From: Bacteroidales bacterium UBA5349
Lineage (GTDB): Bacteria; Bacteroidota; Bacteroidia; Bacteroidales; Tenuifilaceae
Direction of reading: 5' to 3'
DNA: 64,000 nucleotides
Assembly (NCBI GenBank): GCA_002410065.1
Contig: DHQB01000028.1
Coordinates: 62,001-126,000 of the forward strand
The position numbers were made by a program, and so were the translations under genes. The notes below the pieces were generated by a model. It saw nothing but the letters and a program-made list of their open reading frames with translations, had not been told where the DNA came from and ran no database searches. Below, in pieces: positions 15,326 to 22,991 of the stretch (position 1 is its first letter; each line of letters opens with the position of its first letter).

Positions 15326-16837
15326 GTGTTATTGAAACCTTTTTTTAACTATCGTGTCTTCATCTGGATGCTTTTAGGATTAGCGGTCTTAATGGGTGCC
15401 GTATTCCTAATTATTGCCCATACCTATAATCTTCAAAAAACTACTGAATATCATATTGAATCTGCTCGAGTATCGGTGACTGAAGCCAAAGAGATGGAGA
15501 ATGAGCTAAAAGCCATTAAGGGTCTAACCTATACTTACATTGTGAACAAATCAAGTGTGTGGCTTGACTCGCTGGAGCATCATGATTCTAATTTCATTAT
15601 TCATCTTGAAAGGGCAAGATTAAGGGCTAATACACAGGAGGAAAAACTCTTGATTCAACAAGTTTCAGCATTATTTTCCAACTATGAGCAAAATATATTA
15701 ATTGCAATTGAGAGGGACAAAAATAATGACAGAACCACAGCAAATGCGCTATTGCTTCACTCTGCCCAGGACCTTTTGGGAACCATACAAAGAAAAAGCA
15801 ACGAATTTATTAAAATAAACCAACAGACTGAAGAAGAACTCGAAAGGGAACAGTCTATCACTAATAGTGTAATTTCAAAAATACTCATATCCCTTGGTAT
15901 TGGAGGGATTGTAGTTGGTTTACTTTTTGGGTGGCTAATTTCAAGATTACTCTTTGGTCCTATAAATCAATTGGTTTTAACTGTTAGAGGAGCATCAGGA
16001 GAAACGGTTCTCGAAAAACTTAGACTTTCTTCTGGCAACGAGCTCAGCGAGATTGGAGATAGGGTAAAAGAGTTAATAGCTAAAATTAATAAAGCAAACG
16101 AGGATTTATCTAAAAATAAAGAGTTACTGCAATACTCGAATAAATATGCTGCATTGGGTAAAATTGCTCCAACAATTGCTCATGAGATTCGTAATCCCCT
16201 TGCCGCAATTAAAATGCTAGTATACTCTATTGGTGAAGATAACAGCGTTTCAGAGTCAGTTAAGGACGATTTGAATATTATTTCAAGTGAGATCGTAAGA
16301 ATGGAAAACTTTACAAAAGACTTTTTACGCTTCGCTAAACCTGCTGATCCTGTCTTTACCCAAGTCAACCCAACAATTGCCCTGTCGGAGGTAATACATC
16401 TTCTGAAACCCCGGTTTAAGAAGAGCAATATAATCCTTATTGAAAACACCCCTAAGTTAACTTATTCGGTTTTGGCTGATTCAGGCCAACTAAAGCAAAT
16501 TTTTTTGAATATAATTTTAAATGCTATTGATGCTATGCCGAATGGGGGGACATTGACAATTAATGCTGAAATTACAACAGCATTAAATCCGGTATTGAAT
16601 GATACAGCCAAAGAGTTTATGAGGATTGATATTCAGGATAGTGGAAATGGTATTCCGCTTGCCATATTAAATAATCTGTTTGAGCCATTTATTAAGGGTT
16701 CTGATCAGGGTGTTGGTATCGGTCTTTCAATATCACAAAGCATCGCAAATTCTCACGGTGGATGGATAGCTGCAGAAAATAGTTCCCTTTTGAGTGGAGC
16801 CGTTTTTAAAGTATTTCTCCCCACCATAATGGATTAA
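15326..16837 (+). CDS. Sensor histidine kinase paired with an NtrC-type regulator
   Basis: About 503 residues. TM1 (residues ~12-32) is followed by a ~150-residue helical periplasmic sensor, then TM2 (~187-208), HAMP, HisKA with the His in IAHEIRNPLAAIK, and HATPase with N box ILNAIDAM, G1 DSGNGIP and G2 GVGIGLSIS. The frame opens with TTG-GTG (15323, 15326) and has an ATG only at 15368, inside or just before TM1; GTG is chosen but the start is uncertain. The response regulator begins 4 bp after the stop. The extracytoplasmic four-helix-type sensor plus the downstream cell-wall genes suggest that it senses envelope state. Confidence 0.9.
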   Translation: MLLKPFFNYRVFIWMLLGLAVLMGAVFLIIAHTYNLQKTTEYHIESARVSVTEAKEMENELKAIKGLTYTYIVNKSSVWLDSLEHHDSNFIIHLERARLRANTQEEKLLIQQVSALFSNYEQNILIAIERDKNNDRTTANALLLHSAQDLLGTIQRKSNEFIKINQQTEEELEREQSITNSVISKILISLGIGGIVVGLLFGWLISRLLFGPINQLVLTVRGASGETVLEKLRLSSGNELSEIGDRVKELIAKINKANEDLSKNKELLQYSNKYAALGKIAPTIAHEIRNPLAAIKMLVYSIGEDNSVSESVKDDLNIISSEIVRMENFTKDFLRFAKPADPVFTQVNPTIALSEVIHLLKPRFKKSNIILIENTPKLTYSVLADSGQLKQIFLNIILNAIDAMPNGGTLTINAEITTALNPVLNDTAKEFMRIDIQDSGNGIPLAILNNLFEPFIKGSDQGVGIGLSISQSIANSHGGWIAAENSSLLSGAVFKVFLPTIMD

Positions 16838-16841
16838 AACT

Positions 16842-18254
16842 ATGCATAAACTTTTAATCGTTGACGATGAGCAAAGTGTAAGGTACTCTTTCAAAAAGGT
16901 TTTTGGTTCAACCATGTACAATGTGAAAGAGGCTAGCAGCGCTGAAGAGGCAATAGGGGGTTTTAAATTGGAGAATCCCGATTTGGTAATTCTTGATATT
17001 GAAATGCCAGGTAAAGACGGAATCCAAGTATTAAGAGAGTTGAAACAAATTTCGCCTCAAATTCCCATTATTATTATAACTGCATATGGCACTGGTGATA
17101 GGGTGATAAATGCAATGAAATATGGAGCGTTTGATTATATTGAGAAACCCTTTGATATTCCTCGTTTAAAGGCCATTATTGAGGATGCAATCTCAACGTC
17201 TAAAAAATCGAAATCAATTCCTGCATCAGACTTAAAGAAGATTTATCAAAAAAATGTAGATGATAAAAATATAATGGTGGGAGAAAGCCCTGCGATTAAA
17301 GACGTTTTTAAATTAATTGGCAAGGTGGCAACTAGTGATGCAAATATTCTAGTTGTGGGCGAGAGCGGAACTGGCAAAGAACTCGTTGCTAAGGCAATAC
17401 ATAAGTATAGCGACAGATTATCGAAACCATTTATAGCCATAAACTGTGCTGCCATCCCCGAAACACTTTTAGAGAGCGAACTCTTTGGCTACGAAAAGGG
17501 GGCTTTTACCGGAGCCGATAAGTACAAACCCGGTAAATTTGAAGATGCTAATGGGGGAACCCTATTCCTTGATGAAATTGGAGACATGAGTTTACCTATC
17601 CAGTCAAAATTGCTCAGAGTACTTCAGGAGGGAACCATTGAAAGATTAGGGAGCTCCAAGCCCGTTAAAGTTGATGTTAGAATTGTTGCGGCTACAAATA
17701 GAAATCTAGAGAAAGATATTTCAACAAAATCTTTTAGGGAGGATTTGTACTACCGGCTAAAGGTGATAACCATATCACTACCACCATTACGAATGAGGAA
17801 GGACGATATCCCCATTCTTGTAAACCATTTTTTGCAAAAACACTCGAGGAACCCAAAAGGTGAGGTATTAACCATTCAGCCCGAAGCCCTTAATAAGCTA
17901 ATTGAGCACACTTGGCCAGGCAACATTAGAGAGCTTGAGAATGTTATAAAGCGGGCTGTAATTCTTGCAAAAGGCAGCACATTAGGCTCTGATTTTCTAT
18001 TTGATGAAGTTGAAATACCTGGCGATGGACATACAGATGATAGTGCAAGGCTATTTGCATACCTTAGTCCCAAAATAATGTCAGAAAACGGCAAAATTTA
18101 TAAGCTAGCCGTTGAAGAATTTGAGAAGGATCTTCTACTTTGGGCACTTTCTGAAACAAACCGAAATCAGGTTCAGGCAGCAAAACTTTTGGGTATTTCA
18201 AGGGTTATGCTTCATGAACGGCTAGATAAGTTCATTCGTAATGATGAACCTTGA
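16842..18254 (+). CDS. Sigma-54-dependent response regulator (NtrC family)
   Basis: A 470-residue activator. The receiver domain has acidic residues DDE (8-10) and phospho-acceptor Asp52 in LDIEMPGKDG. The AAA+ domain has Walker A GESGTGKE, the sigma-54 contact loop GAFTGA, Walker B LFLDEIGDM and the arginine-finger region FREDLYYRL. A Fis-type helix-turn-helix is at the C-terminus (NRNQVQAAKLLGISRVML). The intact GAFTGA loop means that it can open sigma-54 promoters. A near-perfect -24/-12 promoter and a palindrome lie within 200 bp downstream, before the lipoprotein gene, so this gene probably drives its own neighbours. Confidence 0.95.
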   Translation: MHKLLIVDDEQSVRYSFKKVFGSTMYNVKEASSAEEAIGGFKLENPDLVILDIEMPGKDGIQVLRELKQISPQIPIIIITAYGTGDRVINAMKYGAFDYIEKPFDIPRLKAIIEDAISTSKKSKSIPASDLKKIYQKNVDDKNIMVGESPAIKDVFKLIGKVATSDANILVVGESGTGKELVAKAIHKYSDRLSKPFIAINCAAIPETLLESELFGYEKGAFTGADKYKPGKFEDANGGTLFLDEIGDMSLPIQSKLLRVLQEGTIERLGSSKPVKVDVRIVAATNRNLEKDISTKSFREDLYYRLKVITISLPPLRMRKDDIPILVNHFLQKHSRNPKGEVLTIQPEALNKLIEHTWPGNIRELENVIKRAVILAKGSTLGSDFLFDEVEIPGDGHTDDSARLFAYLSPKIMSENGKIYKLAVEEFEKDLLLWALSETNRNQVQAAKLLGISRVMLHERLDKFIRNDEP

Positions 18255-18384
18255 TGAAAAGAAATTTTACACCATGTAAATATTTCTTACAGCAGAACCT
18301 CCATTTTTATTTCCTTAAAAAAACTAAAACGCAGGTAATCAACAATTAAGGTGTTTGTGAAATCGCTTACGGCATTTAACATGA

Positions 18385-18402
18385 TTACAAGCAGCCTTGT
18401 AA
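18385..18402. promoter_or_regulatory. Palindrome TTACAAG-N4-CTTGTAA, likely activator binding site
   Basis: A perfect 7-bp inverted repeat with a 4-bp spacer ends 29 bp upstream of the -24 box of the sigma-54 promoter at 18432. A dimeric Fis-type helix-turn-helix such as that of the adjacent NtrC-family regulator would bind such a site. It is closer to the promoter than most NtrC enhancers. The symmetry is seen directly; the ligand is inferred. Confidence 0.55.
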
Positions 18403-18431
18403 GATACAGATATACAGACAATAGTAGTTTG

Positions 18432-18446
18432 TGGCACGTCTGTTGA
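18432..18446 (+). promoter_or_regulatory. Sigma-54 (RpoN) -24/-12 promoter before the lipoprotein gene
   Basis: The sequence TGGCACGTCTGTTGA matches the sigma-54 consensus TGGCACG-N4-TTGC at all but the last base, with correct GG-to-TG spacing. It lies 55 bp upstream of the lipoprotein ATG and directly downstream of a sigma-54 activator gene. A match this good in this position is unlikely to be chance. The predicted transcript would begin near 18458. Confidence 0.8.
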
Positions 18447-18500
18447 CTTAATAGAATTAGTTTTTAAAACGTACTAACAAACAACTAAAATTCTTAAAAA

Positions 18501-19100
18501 ATGAAAAAGATTGTATTTTACATTTCCGCCCTTGTACTGATGGTAGTATTGGCTACTGGTTGTGCTAAGTTACCTCAAGTTGAACTTGATGCAGCAAAAG
18601 CATCTTTAGAGTCTGCTAAATTGGTAGATGCTAACCGTTATTTTCCAACAGAATTTAATGTTCTTCAAGATTCTTTGAATGCAGTTACAGTTGCTCTTGA
18701 AACAGAAAAGTCAAAAACGTTTTTTTCTCGCAGTTATGATGTAATTACTGAGAAACTTGTTAAAATATCAGCAGATGCAGAAGTTCTAAAATCAAATGTT
18801 GAAGAACGCAAAGCCCAAGTTCGTGCTGAGGTTCAAGAATCTTTGGTAGCCTTAACTTCTTTAATAGATGCCGACAAAGCCCTACTTCTTAAAGCACCTA
18901 AAGGCAAAGAAGGTAAAGCAGCCTTAGAGGCAATTCAAACAGATATTACAGTAATTGAGGCTTCTGTAAATGAGATTAACACATTGATTAGCAATGGCGA
19001 TTATATAACCGCTCAGGATAAGGTTAATGCTTCAAAAACTAAAGCAGAAGCAATAAAAGCAGAACTTGAAACAGCTATTGCTAAAGTAAGAAAACGCTAA
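18501..19100 (+). CDS. Helical lipoprotein, candidate peptidoglycan-tethering lipoprotein
   Basis: A 199-residue lipoprotein with a signal peptide ending at the lipobox LATGC (Cys21). The mature part is almost entirely alpha-helical and Ala/Lys/Glu-rich, with coiled-coil character, and ends in a basic tail, AKVRKR. The segment DANRYFPTEF and the later GDYITAQDKV recur in similar form in the N-terminal domain of the next gene, an L,D-transpeptidase (AEADVYSPKEL, RKNLIAAMEKV). It has its own sigma-54 promoter and is followed by a strong terminator hairpin, as expected for a highly made structural lipoprotein. By analogy with Braun lipoprotein it could be a wall-linked spacer; that is a hypothesis. 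Confidence 0.85.
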   Translation: MKKIVFYISALVLMVVLATGCAKLPQVELDAAKASLESAKLVDANRYFPTEFNVLQDSLNAVTVALETEKSKTFFSRSYDVITEKLVKISADAEVLKSNVEERKAQVRAEVQESLVALTSLIDADKALLLKAPKGKEGKAALEAIQTDITVIEASVNEINTLISNGDYITAQDKVNASKTKAEAIKAELETAIAKVRKR

Positions 19101-19133
19101 GAAAATATTTGTTTTAAAACTTGTAAGATGTTC

Positions 19134-19161
19134 ATAAAGCCCTGGCTAGCCAGGGCTTTAT
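19134..19161 (+). terminator. Perfect 28-bp palindromic hairpin after the lipoprotein gene
   Basis: A completely symmetrical sequence centred on GGCTAGCC is followed by TTTAAAAAAA. It lies 33 bp after the lipoprotein stop and 14 bp before the ATG at 19176. It should act as an intrinsic, perhaps leaky, terminator, setting a high lipoprotein-to-transpeptidase ratio. It also argues against the upstream GTG/ATG start options for the next gene. Confidence 0.75.
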
Positions 19162-19175
19162 TTAAAAAAAACAGG

Positions 19176-20312
19176 ATGTTAAAGGGTCGATCTCTTAATT
19201 TCAAGATTATAGTTCTGATATCAATTCCTATAATTACTGTTGGTTTGCTTTTTGGAACTATAAGGTTATTAAAGCATAATCCACCTGTAGCAAAAATAGA
19301 AGAAGGTCGTAAAATAATTGCAAAGGCCATTGAAGCAGAAGCCGATGTTTACTCTCCTAAAGAGCTAAAACTAGCCGAAAAATATTGGAAGCAGGCAATG
19401 GACGAGTGGAAGTTAAATAACAGCAAAACCGCTGTGTTTAGAAAATTTAAGAAAACAACGGCATTAGCAGATTTGGCAATTGAAAACGCAAAAATTGCTA
19501 AAATAAAGGCTCAGCAAACAAAAAGTAAGCTTAGAATTGAAGTTGAAAAAAGAATTAAAGAACTTAAAGAAACATTAAAATATATTGAGTTTGCAACGAG
19601 CAAATTACCCCTAAACCATAGCATTCGTAAGAAGCTTACCCCCATTTCAATAATACTACATGAGGCAGAAATGGCTTATACCCGAAAGAACCTGATTGCT
19701 GCAATGGAGAAGGTTGAATCTATAAGTAAAAAAGTTGTCGACCTTAATCAGATAACTACTGAGGTTCTGCATGATTATTTTAAAGATTTCAACCAGTGGG
19801 TTAACCTTAATGAGGAGATGAAAAATTGGTCTAAAACGAATAACTCTGTCAGCCTTGTTGTAGATAAGTTCTCAAGAAAATGCATTGTATATAAAGCTGG
19901 GAGAAAGCATAAAGAGTTTGATGTAGAACTAAGCGTTAACTGGCTAGGCGATAAAGTTCAGAGTGGCGATAGAGCAACACCTGAAGGTAAATATAGGGTA
20001 ACCAAAAAGAAAAGTGGAGGTAAAACAACTTACCACAAATCGCTTGAAATAGACTTTCCCAACGCAGAGGATAAACTACGATTTGAACAAGAAAAAATCA
20101 AAGGCATTATTCCCAGAAATTCTAGAATTGGAGGATCAATAGCCATTCACGGCGGGGGAGGTAGAGGAATTGATTGGACAGAGGGGTGTGTTGCGCTTGA
20201 AAACAATGATATGGATAAGCTTTTTTTGCTCTGCTCTGTGGGCTCTCCCGTTGCAATAGTAGGCTCATTAGTATCACTTGATAAAATTTTTGAAGAATTC
20301 AAGAAAGAATAG
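19176..20312 (+). CDS. Membrane-anchored L,D-transpeptidase (YkuD) with helical N-terminal domain
   Basis: A 378-residue protein. The ATG at 19176 is chosen because the ATG at 19128 would place the terminator palindrome inside the gene. A membrane anchor lies at residues ~10-32. A long helical domain (~40-200) resembles the preceding lipoprotein. A YkuD catalytic domain follows (~225-365), with the motif His in SIAIHGGGG (His325) and the nucleophile Cys338 in DWTEGCVAL. The usual S/T-H-G-C is T-E-G-C here, as seen in some ErfK-like proteins. It should form 3-3 crosslinks or attach proteins to peptidoglycan in the periplasm. A second YkuD gene follows 18 bp after the stop. Confidence 0.88.
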   Translation: MLKGRSLNFKIIVLISIPIITVGLLFGTIRLLKHNPPVAKIEEGRKIIAKAIEAEADVYSPKELKLAEKYWKQAMDEWKLNNSKTAVFRKFKKTTALADLAIENAKIAKIKAQQTKSKLRIEVEKRIKELKETLKYIEFATSKLPLNHSIRKKLTPISIILHEAEMAYTRKNLIAAMEKVESISKKVVDLNQITTEVLHDYFKDFNQWVNLNEEMKNWSKTNNSVSLVVDKFSRKCIVYKAGRKHKEFDVELSVNWLGDKVQSGDRATPEGKYRVTKKKSGGKTTYHKSLEIDFPNAEDKLRFEQEKIKGIIPRNSRIGGSIAIHGGGGRGIDWTEGCVALENNDMDKLFLLCSVGSPVAIVGSLVSLDKIFEEFKKE

Positions 20313-20330
20313 ACTTTGAACTCAAAATCG

Positions 20331-21047
20331 ATGGAAACCAATATCGAATCGTTACCTAAATCAGGCAAAACAAATCGCACAAAAAGGGCTATAGTTTTTT
20401 TGCTCTCTTTTTCGTTTACTATAGCGTTAGTTGGTTTTTGCTTTCTCAATTCGGAAGTTTTTAAAGAGGTTGCAATGTCATTCTATAGTTACCCTGACCA
20501 TGATGGGGGTTTAGTAGAAAAAGACTCCATTCAGCTTACAAAACAATTTGTATCAACCCAAAAAAAAGTAGTTATACTTCAAAAAAAAATAGAGAGTCTT
20601 GCTCCAAGCAATCCGTATTTAATTATAAATACAACGAATAACACATTTGTTTTAAGAACCAGAAAAGGTATTATTCGGGAGGGTTTTTGCTCAACCGGCA
20701 GTTATACCTTACTCGATGCAGGTGATAGCCTGCAATGGATTTTTAAAACGCCAAAGGGTATGTTTCGGGTTCAGGGAAAACTTGTCGATCCACTTTGGGT
20801 GAAGCCCGATTGGGCTTTTATTGAGGAGGGACTGCCTGTACCGCCTAAAAACCATCCCGATCGCTATGAATATGGAACTCTGGGCGATTATGCACTAAGC
20901 CTTGGGCATGGCTATCTAATACATGGTACACTTTACCAAAGGTTTCTTGGACTTCCTGTAACCCATGGTTGTGTTAGACTTGGTGATGACGATCTTAAGG
21001 AGGTTTACAATAAGCTTGTTGAGGGTTCAAGGGTTTACATCTATTAA
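20331..21047 (+). CDS. L,D-transpeptidase (YkuD), canonical active site
   Basis: A 238-residue protein starting at the ATG 20331 (the frame also opens at a TTG at 20316). The N-terminal membrane anchor is the run IVFLLSFSFTIALVGFCFL. The YkuD domain spans ~95-237, with YLIINTTNNTFVLR at its start and HGYLIHGT with THGCVRL at the active site (His198, Cys214). It uses tetrapeptide stems to make L,D-crosslinks or to attach lipoproteins to the wall. It lies in the same transcript as the first L,D-transpeptidase and the next membrane gene, and its complete motif makes it the more certain active enzyme of the two. Confidence 0.92.
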   Translation: METNIESLPKSGKTNRTKRAIVFLLSFSFTIALVGFCFLNSEVFKEVAMSFYSYPDHDGGLVEKDSIQLTKQFVSTQKKVVILQKKIESLAPSNPYLIINTTNNTFVLRTRKGIIREGFCSTGSYTLLDAGDSLQWIFKTPKGMFRVQGKLVDPLWVKPDWAFIEEGLPVPPKNHPDRYEYGTLGDYALSLGHGYLIHGTLYQRFLGLPVTHGCVRLGDDDLKEVYNKLVEGSRVYIY

Positions 21048-21058
21048 TATTTGACATA

Positions 21059-21916
21059 ATGAGCATGCAAATATCTTCCATATTACTCAAGGTAAAAGCT
21101 ATTTCTTTTAAGCTAAAATCAGCAATAAGCACTATTCCCCTTAAATCGGTAATCATCTTTTTTATACTGCAACTTGCAGTTCTGTCTGTCGCTTTTGTAG
21201 TATTTGGAGTGTTGCCTGTTCACAGAGAGGTGAAATCGATTTCAAACTTTCTTGAAAGCAAGCCCCTGCAAGACAAACAGGAGTTGACTAAATCAAACAG
21301 CGAGTTAGTTCGGAAGATTTTGGGAAGTGAACACCACGAGGCATTTCTAAAGTCAAACATTTTACTATCAAAATCCGATTCAATATCTTTACTTATTGAC
21401 CTTAAGGACAGTTTAGCCATTCTTACCTTTAAGGGCGTGTCTCTGTTTGAGACAAAGATTACAAGTATATCCTTCAACAAAGGACTAAAAAAACTACCTC
21501 TATTCCTCCTCGATAGCTTATATTCTGGACCATTCGTGGCGACAGAGGAAATATCAAGCATAGAAAAGTTCCCCATCGTTATTAAAAAGGCGCCAAAGGA
21601 TACCCTTGAGGCAAACTTGTTAAATGCCGCGCCAATACTTCCGCGGCAAAGTGACGTATTCTATTTATTTGCTTTCGAAAATAGTATGACTGTTGAAATA
21701 GTTCAGCAAGAGAAGAATATTGTTGGTTCAAGAAGTTCCTTTAGGAACTATAAGAAAGCAAAATCTAAGTGGATTAGAAACAGAAATTTGAATTTTCTAG
21801 TGAAAGCAGACCAAAAGGGTTATACATATCAACTTTCCATTAAGATTCCTCGCGAAGATGCTCGCTCAATTTATCGAGCATTGCCAATTAAACCTGTTGT
21901 AGTGGTGAGATATTAG
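21059..21916 (+). CDS. Hypothetical membrane-anchored protein of the L,D-transpeptidase operon
   Basis: A 285-residue protein that I do not recognise. It has one membrane helix at residues ~28-50 (SVIIFFILQLAVLSVAFVVFG). The rest (~55-285) is soluble and presumably periplasmic, with predicted beta-rich segments and a basic C-terminal third. No catalytic motif is visible. It starts 11 bp after the second L,D-transpeptidase and so probably belongs to the sigma-54 envelope operon. Possible roles are a partner or regulator of the transpeptidases, or a sensor of wall state. Confidence 0.7.
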   Translation: MSMQISSILLKVKAISFKLKSAISTIPLKSVIIFFILQLAVLSVAFVVFGVLPVHREVKSISNFLESKPLQDKQELTKSNSELVRKILGSEHHEAFLKSNILLSKSDSISLLIDLKDSLAILTFKGVSLFETKITSISFNKGLKKLPLFLLDSLYSGPFVATEEISSIEKFPIVIKKAPKDTLEANLLNAAPILPRQSDVFYLFAFENSMTVEIVQQEKNIVGSRSSFRNYKKAKSKWIRNRNLNFLVKADQKGYTYQLSIKIPREDARSIYRALPIKPVVVVRY

Positions 21917-21958
21917 GTTGATTTTAGGCAGAAAGAGCAACAAGCATCTTGTTTATAG

Positions 21959-22030
21959 TAGCCCCGCCAAGAATCGAACTTGGATCTACGGTTTAGGAAA
22001 CCGCTATTCTATCCATTGAACTACGGGGCC
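21959..22030 (-). tRNA. tRNA-Arg (anticodon CCT)
   Basis: The minus strand folds as a full cloverleaf: acceptor GGCCCCG/CGGGGCT (last pair G-U), T8 A9, anticodon stem GCGGT/ACCGT around loop TTCCTAA with anticodon CCT, T arm CCAAG-TTCGATT-CTTGG and discriminator A. No CCA is encoded. It reads AGG codons. A good Bacteroidota promoter lies just upstream (22044-22075). Confidence 0.95.
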
Positions 22031-22043
22031 AAAATTCAGTTGG

Positions 22044-22075
22044 CAAAAGTAAACCTTTTTTGTTCTTTCAGCAAA
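22044..22075 (-). promoter_or_regulatory. Promoter of tRNA-Arg
   Basis: Read on the minus strand: TTTG (22075-22072), a 20-bp spacer, and TACTTTTG (22051-22044). This matches the TTTG-N19/20-TAnnTTTG consensus of the Bacteroidota housekeeping sigma factor. The -7 box ends 14 bp before the mature tRNA 5' end. Confidence 0.75.
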
Positions 22076-22493
22076 TTTTAGGCTTTATCGTTTAACGTAT
22101 TGTTGCTTTTAGAGTATTTAAATGTATAAATAGCTAAACAATAAGTTCAATTGAAAGATATTTAAGCACTTGAGTTCTATCAATACAAAAACTTAATACT
22201 CCATATTAAAGCACAAGCAGAGGGTTAAGTGGACCAGTAACGAGTTGAAGTTTTTCCCCAAACGACTTTTTTGGTTAAAATTGGAAGAAAAGGCCTTATC
22301 CTGAAGCATTTATTACCAAGCACCTAAGCTAAATATTAATTGATGAGGGTGTTTTTTTAGGCATCTTCCTCTTTTTAAAGGCTCCATTCAGTTACTTTGA
22401 AATGGCTTTTAATTGAAATACTGTTAAAATAATAGGATGGGTTGGTTACGAATTAGTAACTTTATTGCATTATTAATATTAATTTGTAACAAA
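22076..22493. other. Intergenic region upstream of the Lrp-type regulator
   Basis: About 420 bp of AT-rich sequence between the tRNA promoter and the Lrp-type regulator. I see no convincing open frame, hairpin terminator, repeat or complete promoter. It could hold the Lrp promoter or an unrecognised small RNA. Confidence 0.5.
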
Positions 22494-22991
22494 ATGGCCG
22501 ATAAGTATCAAGTTGATGAGATAGACCAAAAGATTTTAGGATATCTTGTAAAGAATGCAAGAATGCCTTTTCTTGAGATAGCTAGAGAATGCGGTATTTC
22601 GGGTGCTGCCATTCATCAACGGGTAAAGAAGATGGAAGAAGCAGGCGTTATTGATGGGTCGAGAATGAATGTTAAGCCTAAAGCCCTAGGCTATGATGTT
22701 TGTGCCTATGCAGGAGTTCAATTTGCAGCAGCAAACCAATATGAGGGTGTGGTTGATGCGCTTCGACAGATGCAGGAGGTGGTTGAGTGCCATTTTACTA
22801 CAGGAAAGTTTGCACTTCTCCTTAAGATTTACTGCAGGGATAATGAGCACCTTATGGAAGTATTGGTAAATACAATTCAGAACATTCCAGGGGTGATGAA
22901 TACTGAAACATTCATTTCTCTCGATCAGGCTTTTGAACGGCAGGTTTACGTTAAGGATAAATGGTTGATAAAAGGTAAAAAAGATTCCTAG
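22494..22991 (+). CDS. Lrp/AsnC family transcriptional regulator
   Basis: A 165-residue regulator. The ATG at 22494 is used because the upstream extension to 22437 lies before the family's normal start. An N-terminal helix-turn-helix (DEIDQKILGYLVKNARMPF, ECGISGAAIHQRVKKMEEAG) is followed by a RAM/AsnC ligand-binding domain (YAGVQFAAANQ, VVECHFTTGKFALLLKIYC). Such proteins form octamers that sense amino acids and control metabolism and transport genes. No linked target is obvious. Its stop overlaps the convergent hybrid kinase by 4 bp. Confidence 0.93.
   Translation: MADKYQVDEIDQKILGYLVKNARMPFLEIARECGISGAAIHQRVKKMEEAGVIDGSRMNVKPKALGYDVCAYAGVQFAAANQYEGVVDALRQMQEVVECHFTTGKFALLLKIYCRDNEHLMEVLVNTIQNIPGVMNTETFISLDQAFERQVYVKDKWLIKGKKDS

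Noticed and set aside
19128..19175. Upstream ATG of the first L,D-transpeptidase
   Set aside because: It would place a strong palindromic terminator inside the coding sequence and a basic, odd N-terminus before the membrane anchor. The ATG at 19176 avoids both.
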